A DNA stretch of 64,000 bases from Rhizoclosmatium globosum. Its lineage: Eukaryota; Chytridiomycota; Chytridiomycetes; Chytridiales; Chytriomycetaceae. Below are positions 1-10,800 of this stretch, in pieces (position 1 is the stretch's first letter; each line of letters begins with the position of its first letter). The position numbers were made by a program, and so were the translations under genes. The stretch spans positions 496,001-560,000 of the forward strand of contig MCGO01000002.1 in NCBI GenBank assembly GCA_002104985.1, given 5' to 3'. The notes below the pieces were generated by a model. It searched no databases and was not told the origin of the DNA. It saw only the letters and a list, made by a program, of their open reading frames with translations.

Positions 1-166
1 AAGACATATAAGAGCGATTGTAAGTTGATGGCTTTTACCTTTGCGCCAGGAGCGGAGTGGCCATCGCTGCAGGTTCTCACTGGAAGGGGTTTGTCGAGGA
101 TTTCCAAAGGAAAGATGAACAAAGAACAAAACAACACGAATTAAACGAAAACGCGCGCTCTTGTCT

Positions 167-1484
167 TTATTTCTTTGACACCTTCTTCTTCTCAACTTTT
201 CCTGCTTTCACAGTTTTGATAGGATCCTTAGTTTCTTCCTTCTTTGTGGCAGCAACGACAGGGGCAGCCTTCTTGGTGACAGCCGCCTTCTTTGCCACAA
301 CAGCTTCCTGAACCTTAGCTTCACCTCGGTTTTTTTCTTGTCATCGTCCTTCGCCTTTTTGTCCACTTTTGGCTTAGCAACTTCAATTTCAAGATCCGCC
401 TCAGGAAGAGAGTTGTAAAGAGGTAAAGCGACGGAATCACTCAGTTTCAAGTGAATAGACTGAACGTTTTCCCATTTCCCCGGAATCTTTGAGATGATGA
501 TTTCCAAAGAGTGTTCAATATTATCAACGACCTGAGAAGGGGTTTGGGCAGTGGTTCCAATTTTAACCGAGCTTTACAAAGGATATAAGTATGCAAGACA
601 GAGGGGTAAAGATAAAGTTCTTACTTGCAGAGCCCTTTGTTCAAGTGAAGGAACGTTCCAGAGCGAGCCTTTTGGATTTCCTTTTCCAATACTCTACTCT
701 TCAAGCTAATAGGAATTGGGTGCTTCTTTTTTGCAAAGAATGCCTTTCCGAGAAGAGGAGGGAGCATAGCAACGATACGATCATCCGTCAAGAATAAGTG
801 GTAAGAGTCGCAAAGCTTTCTCTTGGCTTCGTACGAATAGTAATCAGCCTTCAATTTTGATACTCCAATGACCTAGGGTGGATGAATAAGTTTTGTATGT
901 TCGGAATATGTAGATTACACACCTTGCTGATCTTGATTCCCTTGGATTCCAACAGTTCCTTGTATTCCTTTGAGGATCCTTTGTAAATAAGCAAACTTCG
1001 GCATCTGGGTCAGAGAAAGAGTGCTTCACAGGGCTATTATGACATCAGATCTCAAGACTTTCATGGGAATTAAGCAATTACATCTTCGCAGGCTTGATCT
1101 TTAGGCTAGAAGGCATCTTCTTTGTTGACACGACCAACCAAAAGTTCTTTCCGTTGCTGGGATCGTCTTCCAAGTCATCATCATCATCATTGTCCAACAG
1201 ACTGGCTCCCTTCTTCTTTCCACCAGTGGCAGGAGCGAGTTTAGAAGCAGCAGTCTTCTTTTCGTTGAAGGCAACAAGAGCCTTTACGGCCTTGTCAAGC
1301 TGTAGATTCGTGTTGTGTGAGTGTTTCCCAATTCCTTTTCATGGATCAAGAAGCAAACCTGAGCCCGTGGAACTTTACTAGGAGGAGCTGGAGGAGTAGA
1401 GACAGCCTTTGGAGCGGTAGGCTTGGCCGCAACCGGGGCCGCCTTTGGAGTCGCAGTGACAGTCTTCTTCGCAGCTTTGGGCAT
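167..1484 (-). CDS. Ribosomal L1-domain nucleolar protein (UTP30/RSL1D1-like)
   Basis: The protein joins a ribosomal L1 fold to lysine-rich ends, as in UTP30/CIC1/RSL1D1, which act in nucleolar pre-rRNA processing. It starts MPKAAKKTV with an Ala/Lys/Pro-rich N-terminus and an acidic D5 stretch. The most diagnostic block is FLTDDRIVAMLPPLLGKAFF followed by KKKHPIPI, the L1 core. The tail is a Lys/Ala-rich stretch ending in VSKK. Four short introns lie at 572-624, 873-922, 1034-1081 and 1300-1358. There are two frame breaks, each needing one extra A: near 981 and in the T7 run at 330-336. The ATG is 72 bp from the divergent ETF-alpha start, so the promoter is probably shared. The family is clear; the exact ortholog among UTP30, CIC1 and RSL1D1 is not. 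Confidence 0.8.
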
Positions 1485-1556
1485 ATCGCGTTGCGTTTTC
1501 AAAGAACAAAGAAAAAAAAGAAAAGGAAACGACCATCTCCACCTCTCTCACAAAGA

Positions 1557-3065
1557 ATGTTCCGCTTTTCACGAATCCACAGTGCACTGTCATCGGTAAG
1601 CACGCGTTCTTCTGAGGGATGCGGGGAGAGAGAGAGAGAGAGAGAGCGTGTGCAGTACGTTGAGTAACGCATCTGACTTGAGCAGAAGCGATTCGCGTCG
1701 ACACTCGTTGTCGTTGAGCACAAGAACGGCAAGATCGCGTCATCGACACTGAACGCAATCACGGCGGCCGGACGCGTTGGCGGGTCCGTGTCGCGCTTGT
1801 TGCTGGAACGGCGCCGAGGCCGTTGCGAAGGAGGTTGCCTCTGTCGCGGGTGTCGCCAAGGTCGTTGCCGTGTCCGACGCCGCCTTCGACCACGGCGCCG
1901 CGGAGGCCTTTGCCCCGCTCGTCGCCGCCACTGTCGCCGCGGGTCAGTTCTCGCACGTTGTTGCCGCTGCCTCGGCCTTTGGAAAGAACTTTGTGCCCCG
2001 CACGGCCGCCCTGCTCGATGTCTCCCCAATCTCAGACGTCATCGAAGTCAAGTCGGAGGACACTTTCGTGCGCCCTATCTATGCTGGTGCGTGTTTAGCT
2101 CTGTTCTACCACTGTCAATACCCTCCTCCGCCTCATGGGTGACTCCCTCTCTCATTGTTCCGGTTCTCACCGATCACACAGGAAACGCGATCGCCACTGT
2201 AAGTCCTCTGACAAGGTGAAACTCCTCACCGTCCGTTCCTCTGCTTTTGCACCTGCTGCCACAACTGGAGGCTCGGCTACCACTGAGGCTGGTCCAAAAG
2301 TCGAAATCAAGAGTACGTTCAAAACATCAACTATTTCGCGCATTACTTCAACAATCTGGTTAAAACGCAATCATTTATAGACAGCTCCGAATGGATCAGT
2401 GAGGAAATCGTCAAGTCTGACCGTCCTGAACTTGGTTCTGCAAAGATTGTGATTTCTGGAGGCCGAGGTCTCAAGAACGGCGATAACTTCAAAATGCTCT
2501 ATGATCTCGCGGATAAAGTTGGCGGAGCTGGTAACAGAGGCCTTCGATCTTGAAATAGCGAGGATTTTAACATTTTGCCATCAGTTGGAGCTTCTCGTGC
2601 TGCTGTCGATGCTGGATTCGTCAACAATGATCTTCAAATTGGACAAACCGGAAAGATTGTTGCTCCTCAGTTGTACGTTGCTGTCGGAATTTCTGGTGCC
2701 ATCCAGGTAAAGAGATAATACCATCAACCTGCTCACTCCTCCGCATTCTGTACTTTCTCGACAATGCGGGAATGAAATGTATCGAGTAGGAGAAAACCCA
2801 TTTGGATGTCGAACGATATAGCTACAATTCTAGCAAAATGTTAAAATCATTCGTACTTACTCTATTGTCCCTAGCATTTGGCCGGAATGAAGGACTCGAA
2901 AGTTATTGTGTCCATCAACAAAGATCCTGAGGCTCCTATTTTCCAAGTTTCTGACTTTGGACTTGTTGGAGATTTGTTCAAGGTATTAATCGTATATTCT
3001 CCTCTTAAGATAACCAACGTCCTTTGTAGATTATTCCTGAGCTTACCGAGAAGATCAAGAAGTGA
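1557..3065 (+). CDS. ETFA: Electron transfer flavoprotein subunit alpha, mitochondrial
   Basis: ETF-alpha carries electrons from mitochondrial acyl-CoA dehydrogenases to ETF-ubiquinone oxidoreductase. After a short presequence ([13 protein letters not shown]) come [14 protein letters not shown], the FAD-domain stretch [13 protein letters not shown], then [19 protein letters not shown] and [20 protein letters not shown], all family hallmarks, ending [10 protein letters not shown]. Seven exons are separated by introns at 1596-1685 (holding a GA repeat), 2087-2181, 2313-2380, 2531-2584, 2707-2874 and 2983-3029. Single-base frame breaks lie near 1795, 1812 and 2199. An AATAAA at 3077-3082 follows the stop and may be its polyadenylation signal. 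The product is certain in kind; FAD and partner contacts are inferred from the family. Confidence 0.93.
1625..1647 (+). repeat. (GA)n microsatellite in ETFA intron 1
   Basis: About eleven GA dinucleotides lie inside the first intron of the ETF-alpha gene, between its donor at 1596 and its acceptor at 1685. It is a simple-sequence repeat with no coding role that I can see. Confidence 0.9.
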
Positions 3066-3120
3066 ACTAATATTTGAATAAACAACTCTTCTTTATTTCC
3101 AAAATCTTTAAAATTGTCAA

Positions 3121-4142
3121 ATGTCGTCAGGTGTGGCAGCCACCACTTGAAGGTCCAATACTCACACCATAAGCAAACAGAAATCGAAGAATTCGATGAG
3201 CAGATGCAAGATCTCCTTCAGGGGATCAAGAAGGTCCTTGAGCGAGAAATCCCATCACTTCGAGGGACAGAACGAACAGAGGTTTATCATCAATATCCCG
3301 CCAACATGCCCCACCCAACACTCATCATCTATTATTCCAGAGATGCTCATATCTCAAGAATCGTCTCGCACGTGCTAAACAAGTTCACCGAACAATTGTT
3401 GTTGAAATCCGCGACCTTCCCAAAGAACAGGCGCCAGAATGGGAAGCGAAAGCCAAAGAATACGAAGGACAAATTGGGCAGCTTATGCAAGATGTCGAAT
3501 GGGCCGAAACTACTGCCAAGAGTGGTGGAGAAGAACCGAAAAAGAAGAGTTGAGTTTCCTTTCGGTCCCTGGAGATCACACGCGTTTTAAAAGCATATTG
3601 AATATTGATTCTATGTTAACATAGCCGTGGATGATATGACGACCAAGGAGGTTACACAGCAAGCAATGATGGTTCAGGATCAGACAAAGGCTGCGACAGC
3701 GCGAGTGATAAATATTGTGGAGCAGACAGTTGAAGTTGAGTATATTCAATCTATTCGTGTGTAATCTCATTGACGAATGTTTTTACCCGAAATCGTGAAC
3801 AGATTGGAGCTGCAGTCAACAACGAGATTGTAAAGCAAGGAGAACAAATACATAATATTGCGGAGGGTATTGATCATGTTGAGTCGAATTTGAAACGTGC
3901 TGATAAGCAGTTGCGGGTTTTTATGAGGTTTGTCGTATTGCATAATACGCTGCACTCCTAACTCTTACTACAAGGCGAATGTCGACAGATAAGATATTCC
4001 TCCTTTATCTTTTTGACTGTTGTTGGTATTATCATAGCCATTATTCTGTACATTCTGAAAGCCCAAGGAGGTGAGAGTTCTTTCTTCGCCCTTCTCCCCA
4101 TATTTTGTTCACTTATTTACTTCAATAGTCATCAAACTATAA
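3121..4142 (+). CDS. Qb-type SNARE, tail-anchored (NPSN-like)
   Basis: This is a membrane-fusion SNARE. The spliced product starts MSS-EIEEFDEQMQDLL and has an N-terminal helical region, then a SNARE helix running from DMTTKEVTQQAM through INIVEQTVEIGAAV and KQGEQIHNIAEGID to KRADKQLRVFMRRMSTDK. A C-terminal membrane anchor rich in I, L and V (TVVGIIIAIILYIL) and a few residues follow. The central glutamine of GEQIHNI fits the zero layer of a Q-SNARE. The spacing and the RRMSTDK-anchor join resemble NPSN and Vti1 proteins. Introns are at 3131-3180, 3282-3340, 3549-3624, 3735-3802, 3928-3974 and 4071-4128. One missing T near 4010 breaks the frame just before the anchor. NPSN versus Vti1 assignment is tentative. 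Confidence 0.75.
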
Positions 4143-4211
4143 TTCGACTCAATAAACGTGTATACTTCTGTTTCTCGAATCGTTTTCATAATTTCTTGAC
4201 CCAATATCCAA

Positions 4212-7019
4212 ATGACAGAGGATACAACAGCTGCATTGACCCAATTTGCACAGTTCCGAACCCAGGCGAAAGAACACGAAGCAGCAGGCGTTTCGACGAG
4301 GCTGTACAAGATTTGCGACGGTAGGTTGGACACTTGGACGTTTCAAGGAAGCCTTAGTGGAGAACAAGTGTCAACCAACAGTTTAACAGACCGACTCACT
4401 TCCAACGCTGGAACCAATAAACTAACTACCGATAAATCAATCAGGGCGCTTGAAACAATCCCACGCTCTTCAATTGGACTCCGTGCAACGACAACGGGCG
4501 AACTGACTGCACTCCTTGTGCGTCTGAATGGACAACGAGAGGCCGCCTCATCAATTACGAATCTTCTCACTACTGTTGTTGGCGCTGAATCGGCTCACGG
4601 GAAGGTTACTCCGGCGACTGTCCGTGTGGCTGCTGCGTCAAAGGCAGCAGTACTGACGAAGGAAGACGCCGTCGCGGAGAGAGTACCAGTAGAAAGTATT
4701 GATGATCTGGTCGAAGCATTCGTCAAAGACTTGGAAACAACGTTTGATAATAAGGATGAGGCAGATCTGCATGCCCAGCTGAAAGGGTTTATCTTGGCTA
4801 TTATTGTGAATCTGGCGGCTTTGAATTCAAAAGCTTTGAGTGTAGCCCGGTGTTTTGATCGTAGGGGAGCTACCCTACTTATAAGGGACAAGGATGTGGC
4901 CGTCAAGGGTGTTGCTCTTCTCTCAACTCTATGCATTTCCGTCAATTCGACTGGAGATCAATCTGTTTTGTCAATGATTGGGTCTCCGTCTACCTCGACA
5001 TCATCAACGAATCACTTAATCCAACAAATGGAAACCCAGAACTCCGTCTCGCTGCAATCAACGCCCTCATCAAATCAACAGACTCTCAAACCATTTCTCT
5101 CGTCATTCTGCGCCATCCACAGCTTCTAGCGCGTATCCTCGAAACAGCGTCAGATTCTTCAGACCCACTCCGTTCAGTCTGCCCAATCGCTATCTCACGC
5201 ATCCTGGAACCAATTTTGGCTGCCAGAAACCAACCGAACTTACCAGAAACGAAACGCGTCTTCTCAGACCAAATTATGGGTTACCTCAATGCCACAACCT
5301 CAAAACACAAATCCATGGGTCTCATGGCTCTTGCTGCTCTCTTCGCAGCATCTGCTGCCATTGGTTCTTCCATTCTGATGACAGACGGCGTAATTCAAGA
5401 AATTCTTGAAATGATTGACTATGAAACTCCCGCAGTCCAGCTCTCGATTGTCCAAATGCTCAATTCGGCCTGTGCCGACCAAACCTGTCGTAAAGTTATT
5501 GGATCGCCAGATTCCACACGAATTCTGTTGAATTTGTGGAAAAGCAGCAAAAGTTCTACGAAGCTCAAGAGTGCTGCTGCTGGAACCCTCGTCAAAGTTA
5601 TGTTTGTCGACAAAGAGCTTGAAAAGAGTGTGTTTGCGGATACACAGCTTGCGGACGGGTTCATTGCTGGTCTGAAAACTCAACCTCTTGAAATGGATAT
5701 TGTGGCAAATTCTGTCGAAGCTTTGGCGTACCTCAGTATTAGGGGATTTGTCAAGGAAGTTATTGTGAATGATGCCCACTTCTCAAAGTATTGATTTCGT
5801 TGCTCAAAAGCTGCGATGATAAGGCGGTTCAGTATGGAATTGCGAGCCTTTTTGTCAACTTGACTTGGTGCGAAAGCGTTTGTCTGATGAGGAAGAACAA
5901 TTGATGAAACTCAAAGAAGTTGCTGGAGAGATTGTTGTTAAGCCTGATCCACTGGATGACGATGCACGAGTACAAACTCGATGTGATAAAGTCGTTGTTG
6001 CCGGAATTGTTGGCCCACTTGTGGGGTTGCAAATTCAGCCACAAGCGACACACTTGCTGGTGTTGTCGCCCAGCTCTTCTTAAATCTGTGTGGAAACGAC
6101 AAGAGGCATCGTGGCCGAATTGTTCAAGGTGCGTAATTATTCATTTGTTCCAAGTAACTCACTAACGACGTATATTCACACATTTCCCAGACGGTGGTAT
6201 CAAAGCGCTCACTGCATTGACCACAAAACTCGTCTCACCCTCGGCAAACCCAACCTACCTCGTTGCCGCACAATCTCTTGCCAAAATTGCAATCACAACC
6301 GACCCTCACCTCGCCTTTCAACCAATCTCCCGTGCTCTCGACCTATCCGGCCTTTGATCCACCTCCTCGACAACGATTCGTCAACTCTCCAACAATTCGA
6401 AGGTCTCATGGCCCTCACAAATCTGGCCTCGTTTGACGAAACTGTGCGCTCCCGTATCGTTGCTGCAAAAGGTGTCAAGGCCATGGAATATCTCCAATTT
6501 AGTGAAAACACAATGGTTCGCCGAGCAGCGACTGAAGCGTTGTGTAACATGATGTTTGATGAAAGTGTATTTGAGAGCTATGTAGCAGTGCAGCAGGTGT
6601 TGATGGCAGTGCGGGGAGGTTAAAGATGATGATTATGTTGTGTGATGTCGAGGACTATGAAACGCGACGAGCGGCGAGTGGAGCGTTGGCAGTGCTCACA
6701 AGTCACCCTGACGCATGTCGACTCCTGGTTGGAGATTCGCGTGGATTGGATATGGTGATTGGGTTGTTGTTCGGGGAAGAGGAGGACGCTAATCCGGAGC
6801 TGATTCATCGTGGAGTTGAGATTTGTAAGAATATTGCGGCAGTTGGTGGAGCGCTTGCCCAGAGGTTGGAGGCTGCTGGTGTTGTAGGATTGTTGCGAAA
6901 GTGTGCTTTGAGTCCAATTAAGGAGATTCAATCGGCGCTGTTGAAGCACTGAGAAACTTGCAGAAGGCTGGGTGGTTGTGTTGGCCAAACCTCAACCCAA
7001 GATCGTTGAGCTCGATTAG
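4212..7019 (+). CDS. UCS-domain myosin chaperone (UNC-45/She4/CRO1 family)
   Basis: UCS proteins fold and stabilise myosin motor domains. The region from about 4930 to 6950 is a run of armadillo-like helices typical of the UCS domain: LDIINESL, then PELRLAAINALIKSTDSQTI, the block LMALAALFAASAAIGSSIL, and VRRAATEALCNMMFDESVFE. The N-terminus has only about one TPR-like segment (AKEHEAAG, then RFDEAVQDLR after a frame break), so it is closer to fungal She4/CRO1 than to animal UNC-45 with three TPRs. Introns are at 4321-4381 and 6129-6190. At least eight single-base frame breaks fall near 4290, 4972, 5776, 5861, 6050, 6347, 6610 and 6945, making this the most damaged gene here. The stop at 7017-7019 rests on the last repaired frame and is less certain. 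Confidence 0.8.
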
Positions 7020-7128
7020 TTGCGGACAACGATATGAAAATAAATATGAGGCACTTTATGGCTCGTCTATTCGTTTGGCACTTTATTTCTGTCTTTCTCT
7101 CTTTCTTTCTTCCACTTATTTCCAGGAA

Positions 7129-8000
7129 ATGGCTCAAAGTTTCGATTGGTACATCAGTCCTACAGACCGCTTCACATATGAGGAGAAGTTTCCAAACTTC
7201 TGTAATGATGAAGATGAAGTACAGAGTAAGAGAGTGGTGTCAATTCCCATGCAACAATTAACTTGTTTCCAGTGTCTTCACTTGAGCCTCTCTATCAAAC
7301 ATCCCATCTGTCTCAATCAGAGTTTGCACAGATATGGTAAACATCGATACTTAGAGGATGCTCGTGGTTTTAATGGCCGTCCCAGGACTCTTGTCTCCCT
7401 TGGAAACACCTCAATCAACAAGGAACAATTCATCTACTTCCAACATGTTTTGACAAGCCGAAGAAAGGGAAAACCGCTACCAATTGGAGTTCCTATGCAC
7501 ATTAAGGAAGGCTTTTGAAGTCTGTAAGTTCACACCATTGTTCCCCCCTCATATTCAGGTCAACCAACAAAATCATGACAGAAAGCCGAATCAAAGTTAT
7601 ACACCCGTTACGTACCGGGAACTCGTGATATTGCCGCATCAGCCTGGAAGGACGCCGCCCAACTTCAAGAAGAAATCATCGTTGTCGAAAAGGATATCGT
7701 GTCTTTTGAAGAGACACGCGTGGAAGCAGAGGCTAAATTGGCTGATTTGACGCAGACCTCTGATGAAATGAATGGATTGGCAGGATACAAGAAAACCACC
7801 TGAGTAGTGTCAGGGACGACGTGACCATGTTGAGGGATAGCTTAAAGTTGCTGAATGCGGATGGAGCCAAGCAAAAATCTACTGCAGGAAGCGGTGTGGA
7901 TGCAGGAATAACTTCTGAGGTGAATGATATCATCACTCAGCTCATGGCAGAGAAGGCAAAGTTGGAAGCCAAGAAGCGAGCATTGCAGTCTCAAGCTTAG
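7129..8000 (+). CDS. END3-like endocytic protein without the N-terminal EH domain
   Basis: END3 works with PAN1 and SLA1 in actin-dependent endocytosis. The start MAQSFDWYISPTDRFTYEEK matches the beginning of the second (EF-hand-like) domain of END3. SLEPLYQTSHL and SINKEQFIYFQHVLTSRRKG follow, parallel to the family pattern of an invariant INK and a late R-x-x-G. The rest is a coiled coil (about residues 125-275) with AWKDAAQLQEEI and a Lys/Glu/Ala-rich end, as in END3. Introns are at 7226-7272, 7337-7385 and 7524-7581; frame breaks lie near 7512 and 7794. The usual first EH domain is absent: only about 110 bp separate this ATG from the UCS gene stop. The assignment rests on domain order and short motifs. 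Confidence 0.65.
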
Positions 8001-8112
8001 TGAGAATAAACATAAAGTCTTATTTGGTTTACAAAGTATATACAGAGAAATGGAGGGTTGCTTGGTTATGGGTCATTCTCTTCCATTGCATGGAGACTCG
8101 TGTACATTCTAA

Positions 8113-8737
8113 TCAATGAATTGTAGCCTCGTCGGTCTTACAGCGGAGGAGGTTGGCAATATCGCAGTTCAGAGGACTGTCTGGCGCAGGATCCTGTCTT
8201 ACTAATCAGTTTGATCCACAACGTCATCCTACTTACATCCAAAAGGAGCGAAACTGCAACGCACGCGGATTTCAGAGTCCAGCGGGCGACCAGGATGATT
8301 TCAGCAAATCAAGGCAAATCTCACCCGTCTAGTATCACGATCGATCAGTACACGAACACCGCCACAAAGTCAACTTACGTTGAAATGAACGTTTGGGTGA
8401 CAAACTTTAGATATAAACTTCATATTCGGCGGTTGAAGCGGGTAATTGGACGGGACGTTGATCGCCAGTTTGAACTTGCCCCCTGTAGCCACAGTTTCGT
8501 CAGAATGACAGACAGCATAGATAGGAATCAAACCTTCATACGGAGAGTCCACTTCGCTACTTGTTATAACCGCTGTCCATTCAAAGAGGTTATCGTCTGA
8601 CACTGGCCGCAGCACCAGGACTGGATTAGGACTGTTCCCATCGGTGCTTGATCCAGTATCCTCCGCATATGCGACGCCTCCATCAGTTCTCGCAGAAGTC
8701 TCTTTGTTGCCGTGTTGCTTGCTCCTTGTTGACCCAT
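8113..8737 (-). CDS. Ubiquitin-conjugating enzyme E2, PEX4/UBC-like
   Basis: An E2 fold with TKRLLRELMEA at the N-terminus, NLFEWTAVI and SPYEGGKFKLAINVPSNYPL in the middle, then PPNMKFISKVCHPNVHF and GEICLDLLKSSWSPAWTL. The cysteine of GEICLD is the expected active site. The pattern HPNVHFN-TGEICLD and the ending DSPLNCDIANLLR resemble PEX4, the peroxisomal E2 that ubiquitinates the PEX5 receptor. Introns are at 8194-8236, 8329-8378 and 8483-8533. Frame breaks lie near 8267 and 8668. An insertion (about TGSSTDGNSPNP) before the core is unusual. The ATG is 58 bp from the divergent acyltransferase start. E2 identity is firm; the PEX4 assignment is likely but not proven. Confidence 0.8.
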
Positions 8738-8795
8738 ATCCCGCTTTGCCAAAAGAGTTTTTCCGGTCTTCTCCGCAACTTCCACCAAAATCAAG

Positions 8796-10706
8796 ATGAC
8801 AACCCAACCAACGTCGTCCCCAATGCGGCGCAACAAGCAAGAACCTGTGATGGATGGATTTGAACGCATGATTGAAACGGGGAACGTGTCGTTCAACTAT
8901 GCTCACAGAACGCCAAAGTATGCCTGTCTTGCTCGTCGGCGCTGAAACCTTTGCTAATTTATGTGGCAGCAACGTACTCCAGGATGGACTTGCTTTCATG
9001 TCGTATGGAGCTCAAGCACTGGCTCAAGACGAATTCACAAAGTGTTTCGTTCAGGAACCCCGCAGCCCTATCTCCCTTCATATCTGGCCTATCATATCCT
9101 TCTCCATCAGATACTTTGTTTTATTTCCTCTGCGTTTATGAGCTTGTTGGGTGCATCGTTGCTGTTCTTTGCTGCACTGCCACTTGTGAACGCCTTGAAC
9201 AATGAGAAGTTACAGGTCAGTTGGGATCCGGACCCTATTGTCCAGTAACACTTATTTTTCTCAGCGATGGATGTTTAAAGTGTACTGCCAAGCCTTCCTT
9301 TTCTCGTGGGGAGCCCGGATCAAATTCAACGGGCCAAAACCACGATTGAACGTTCCCCACTTGTTTGTCTCAAACCACACATCTGTCATTGATTATATCG
9401 TCCTGAGTGCACACGATTTTCCGCACGCAACAATTGCGCAGACTCACGGAGGACTTTTGGGAATGTTTGAACACTCAGTTTTGGTTCTGAACGGAAGTCT
9501 CATGTTCAATCGAAATGAAAAGAATGACAGAAAATTGATTTCGGCGAAGTAAGTTGTTGTGTAAATTCTATGTGTGAGGAGAGAGAGATAACACAATCTA
9601 GGATGCGAAAACACATTCACAACACTGCGAACGTCCCACTTTTGATCTTCCCTGAAGGAACTTGTGTAAATAATGAATATACCGTCTTATTCCAGAAGGG
9701 GCTTTCGAGCTTGACGCAACTGTTGTTCCTTGTGCTGTCAAGTGAGCGCCTAATCCAATATTCTACGCGAAAACTAACCCATTCCACAGATATAACAAAA
9801 AATGGGCCGACGCATATTGGCACAGCAAAACTCAATCATTCACCTACCACATTCTCTATCTGATGACTCGCTGGGCCCTGGTTGCAGAAGTTTCATACCT
9901 CCCTCCACAAAGCTTACAAAAGGGCCAAACGTCAACAGACTTTGCGAACCACGTCAAAGCAATGATCTCGAAACAAGCCGGATTAAAGAACTTAAGCTGG
10001 GATGGATACTTCAAAAACTTCCAACCAACCGAGGAAAAGCAACAACGACTGAAGGAAACGCCTCAGTCGCGTTACGGTGCGCTTCTTACGAATAGGATGC
10101 GGATGGGGTTGAAGGCGTATCATACAAGTGAAGGACAGACACGTCGGAGAATGGGACGGTCTAACAGTTTCTGTATGGGAGATATGCCTGTCTGGCAAGC
10201 CCCTGATCGCTCATCGATTGAGCAACCCGACTGGTTGGCTTCGAATAATGCAACACAAAAGAGGAACGAAATTCTTGTTCAACTTTTGGATGAGGATAGG
10301 AGTAATGATATGATTCAGGTATGCCACTGTTATTTTCCTTTTAGGAAAACAGTACTAACTTTTGACAAAATTAATACAGAAAATCTCTGAAAAGAAAAAT
10401 GATGTTGTCAATGTTTGGAAGAATTATACCAAAGATAAAGGAGGTGATCAGAAACGCCGCATTGAAAACAGTTCATGGAGATTATGGTTCAAGGAAAGAA
10501 TAGCATATGAAGCGCGAAAACAAGCTGCTTCTAATGCAGATCACGAATTTCCCTCTCCAAAGTCACCAATGATAATGGAAATGACTTCTCCTCTGCTTGG
10601 TCCAGTCCTTGAAAACGCATACTCTCTTGTCTCTCAACTTATTCGTTTCGGGCCAGACGAGCAAGAGGAGCCTGCTCAATCATCCAGGATGATGAGTATC
10701 GATTGA
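8796..10706 (+). CDS. Glycerol-3-phosphate / lysophospholipid acyltransferase (PlsC family, GPAT3/4-like)
   Basis: A membrane acyltransferase of glycerolipid synthesis. Motif I is SNHTSVIDY (HX4D), motif II is GSLMFNRNEKNDR, motif III is FPEGTCVNN and motif IV is the later VVPCAVKYN. Two hydrophobic stretches (RYFVLFPLR and SLLGASLLFFAALPL) precede the catalytic part, as in ER GPATs and GPAT4-like proteins. The N-terminus is short and polar, and the C-terminus is an extended charged tail. Introns are at 8918-8969, 9216-9264, 9549-9601, 9742-9789 and 10319-10379. Frame breaks lie near 9137 and 9704. The family is clear; whether it uses glycerol-3-phosphate or a lyso-lipid cannot be told from sequence. 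Confidence 0.85.
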
Positions 10707-10800
10707 AACCCATGGTTCATGCGTGAACATTAATGTTATATATATACGTTTTTCATTCCCTTTTTTATTGATTTTGTGGCTGTCCCGAACCTCCCCCTTT

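Noticed and set aside
330..336. Programmed frameshifting as the cause of the many frame breaks
   Set aside because: The breaks have no shared slippery site or stop context, occur in unrelated genes, and several genes have multiple breaks while others have none. Sequencing error explains this better.
1499..2029. A 176-codon open frame on the minus strand, Arg-rich
   Set aside because: It lies opposite the GC-rich exon of ETF-alpha and has no domain; its composition follows from the complementary codons.
4212..7019. The UCS gene as a pseudogene
   Set aside because: Between breaks the protein is well conserved with no in-frame stops, and the same deletion type affects essential genes such as PRP31 and SEC16.
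7337..7360. A 24-nt intron ending at ACTTAG in the END3-like gene
   Set aside because: Too short for splicing, and the longer intron to 7385 keeps the conserved frame (IWTLVSLG).
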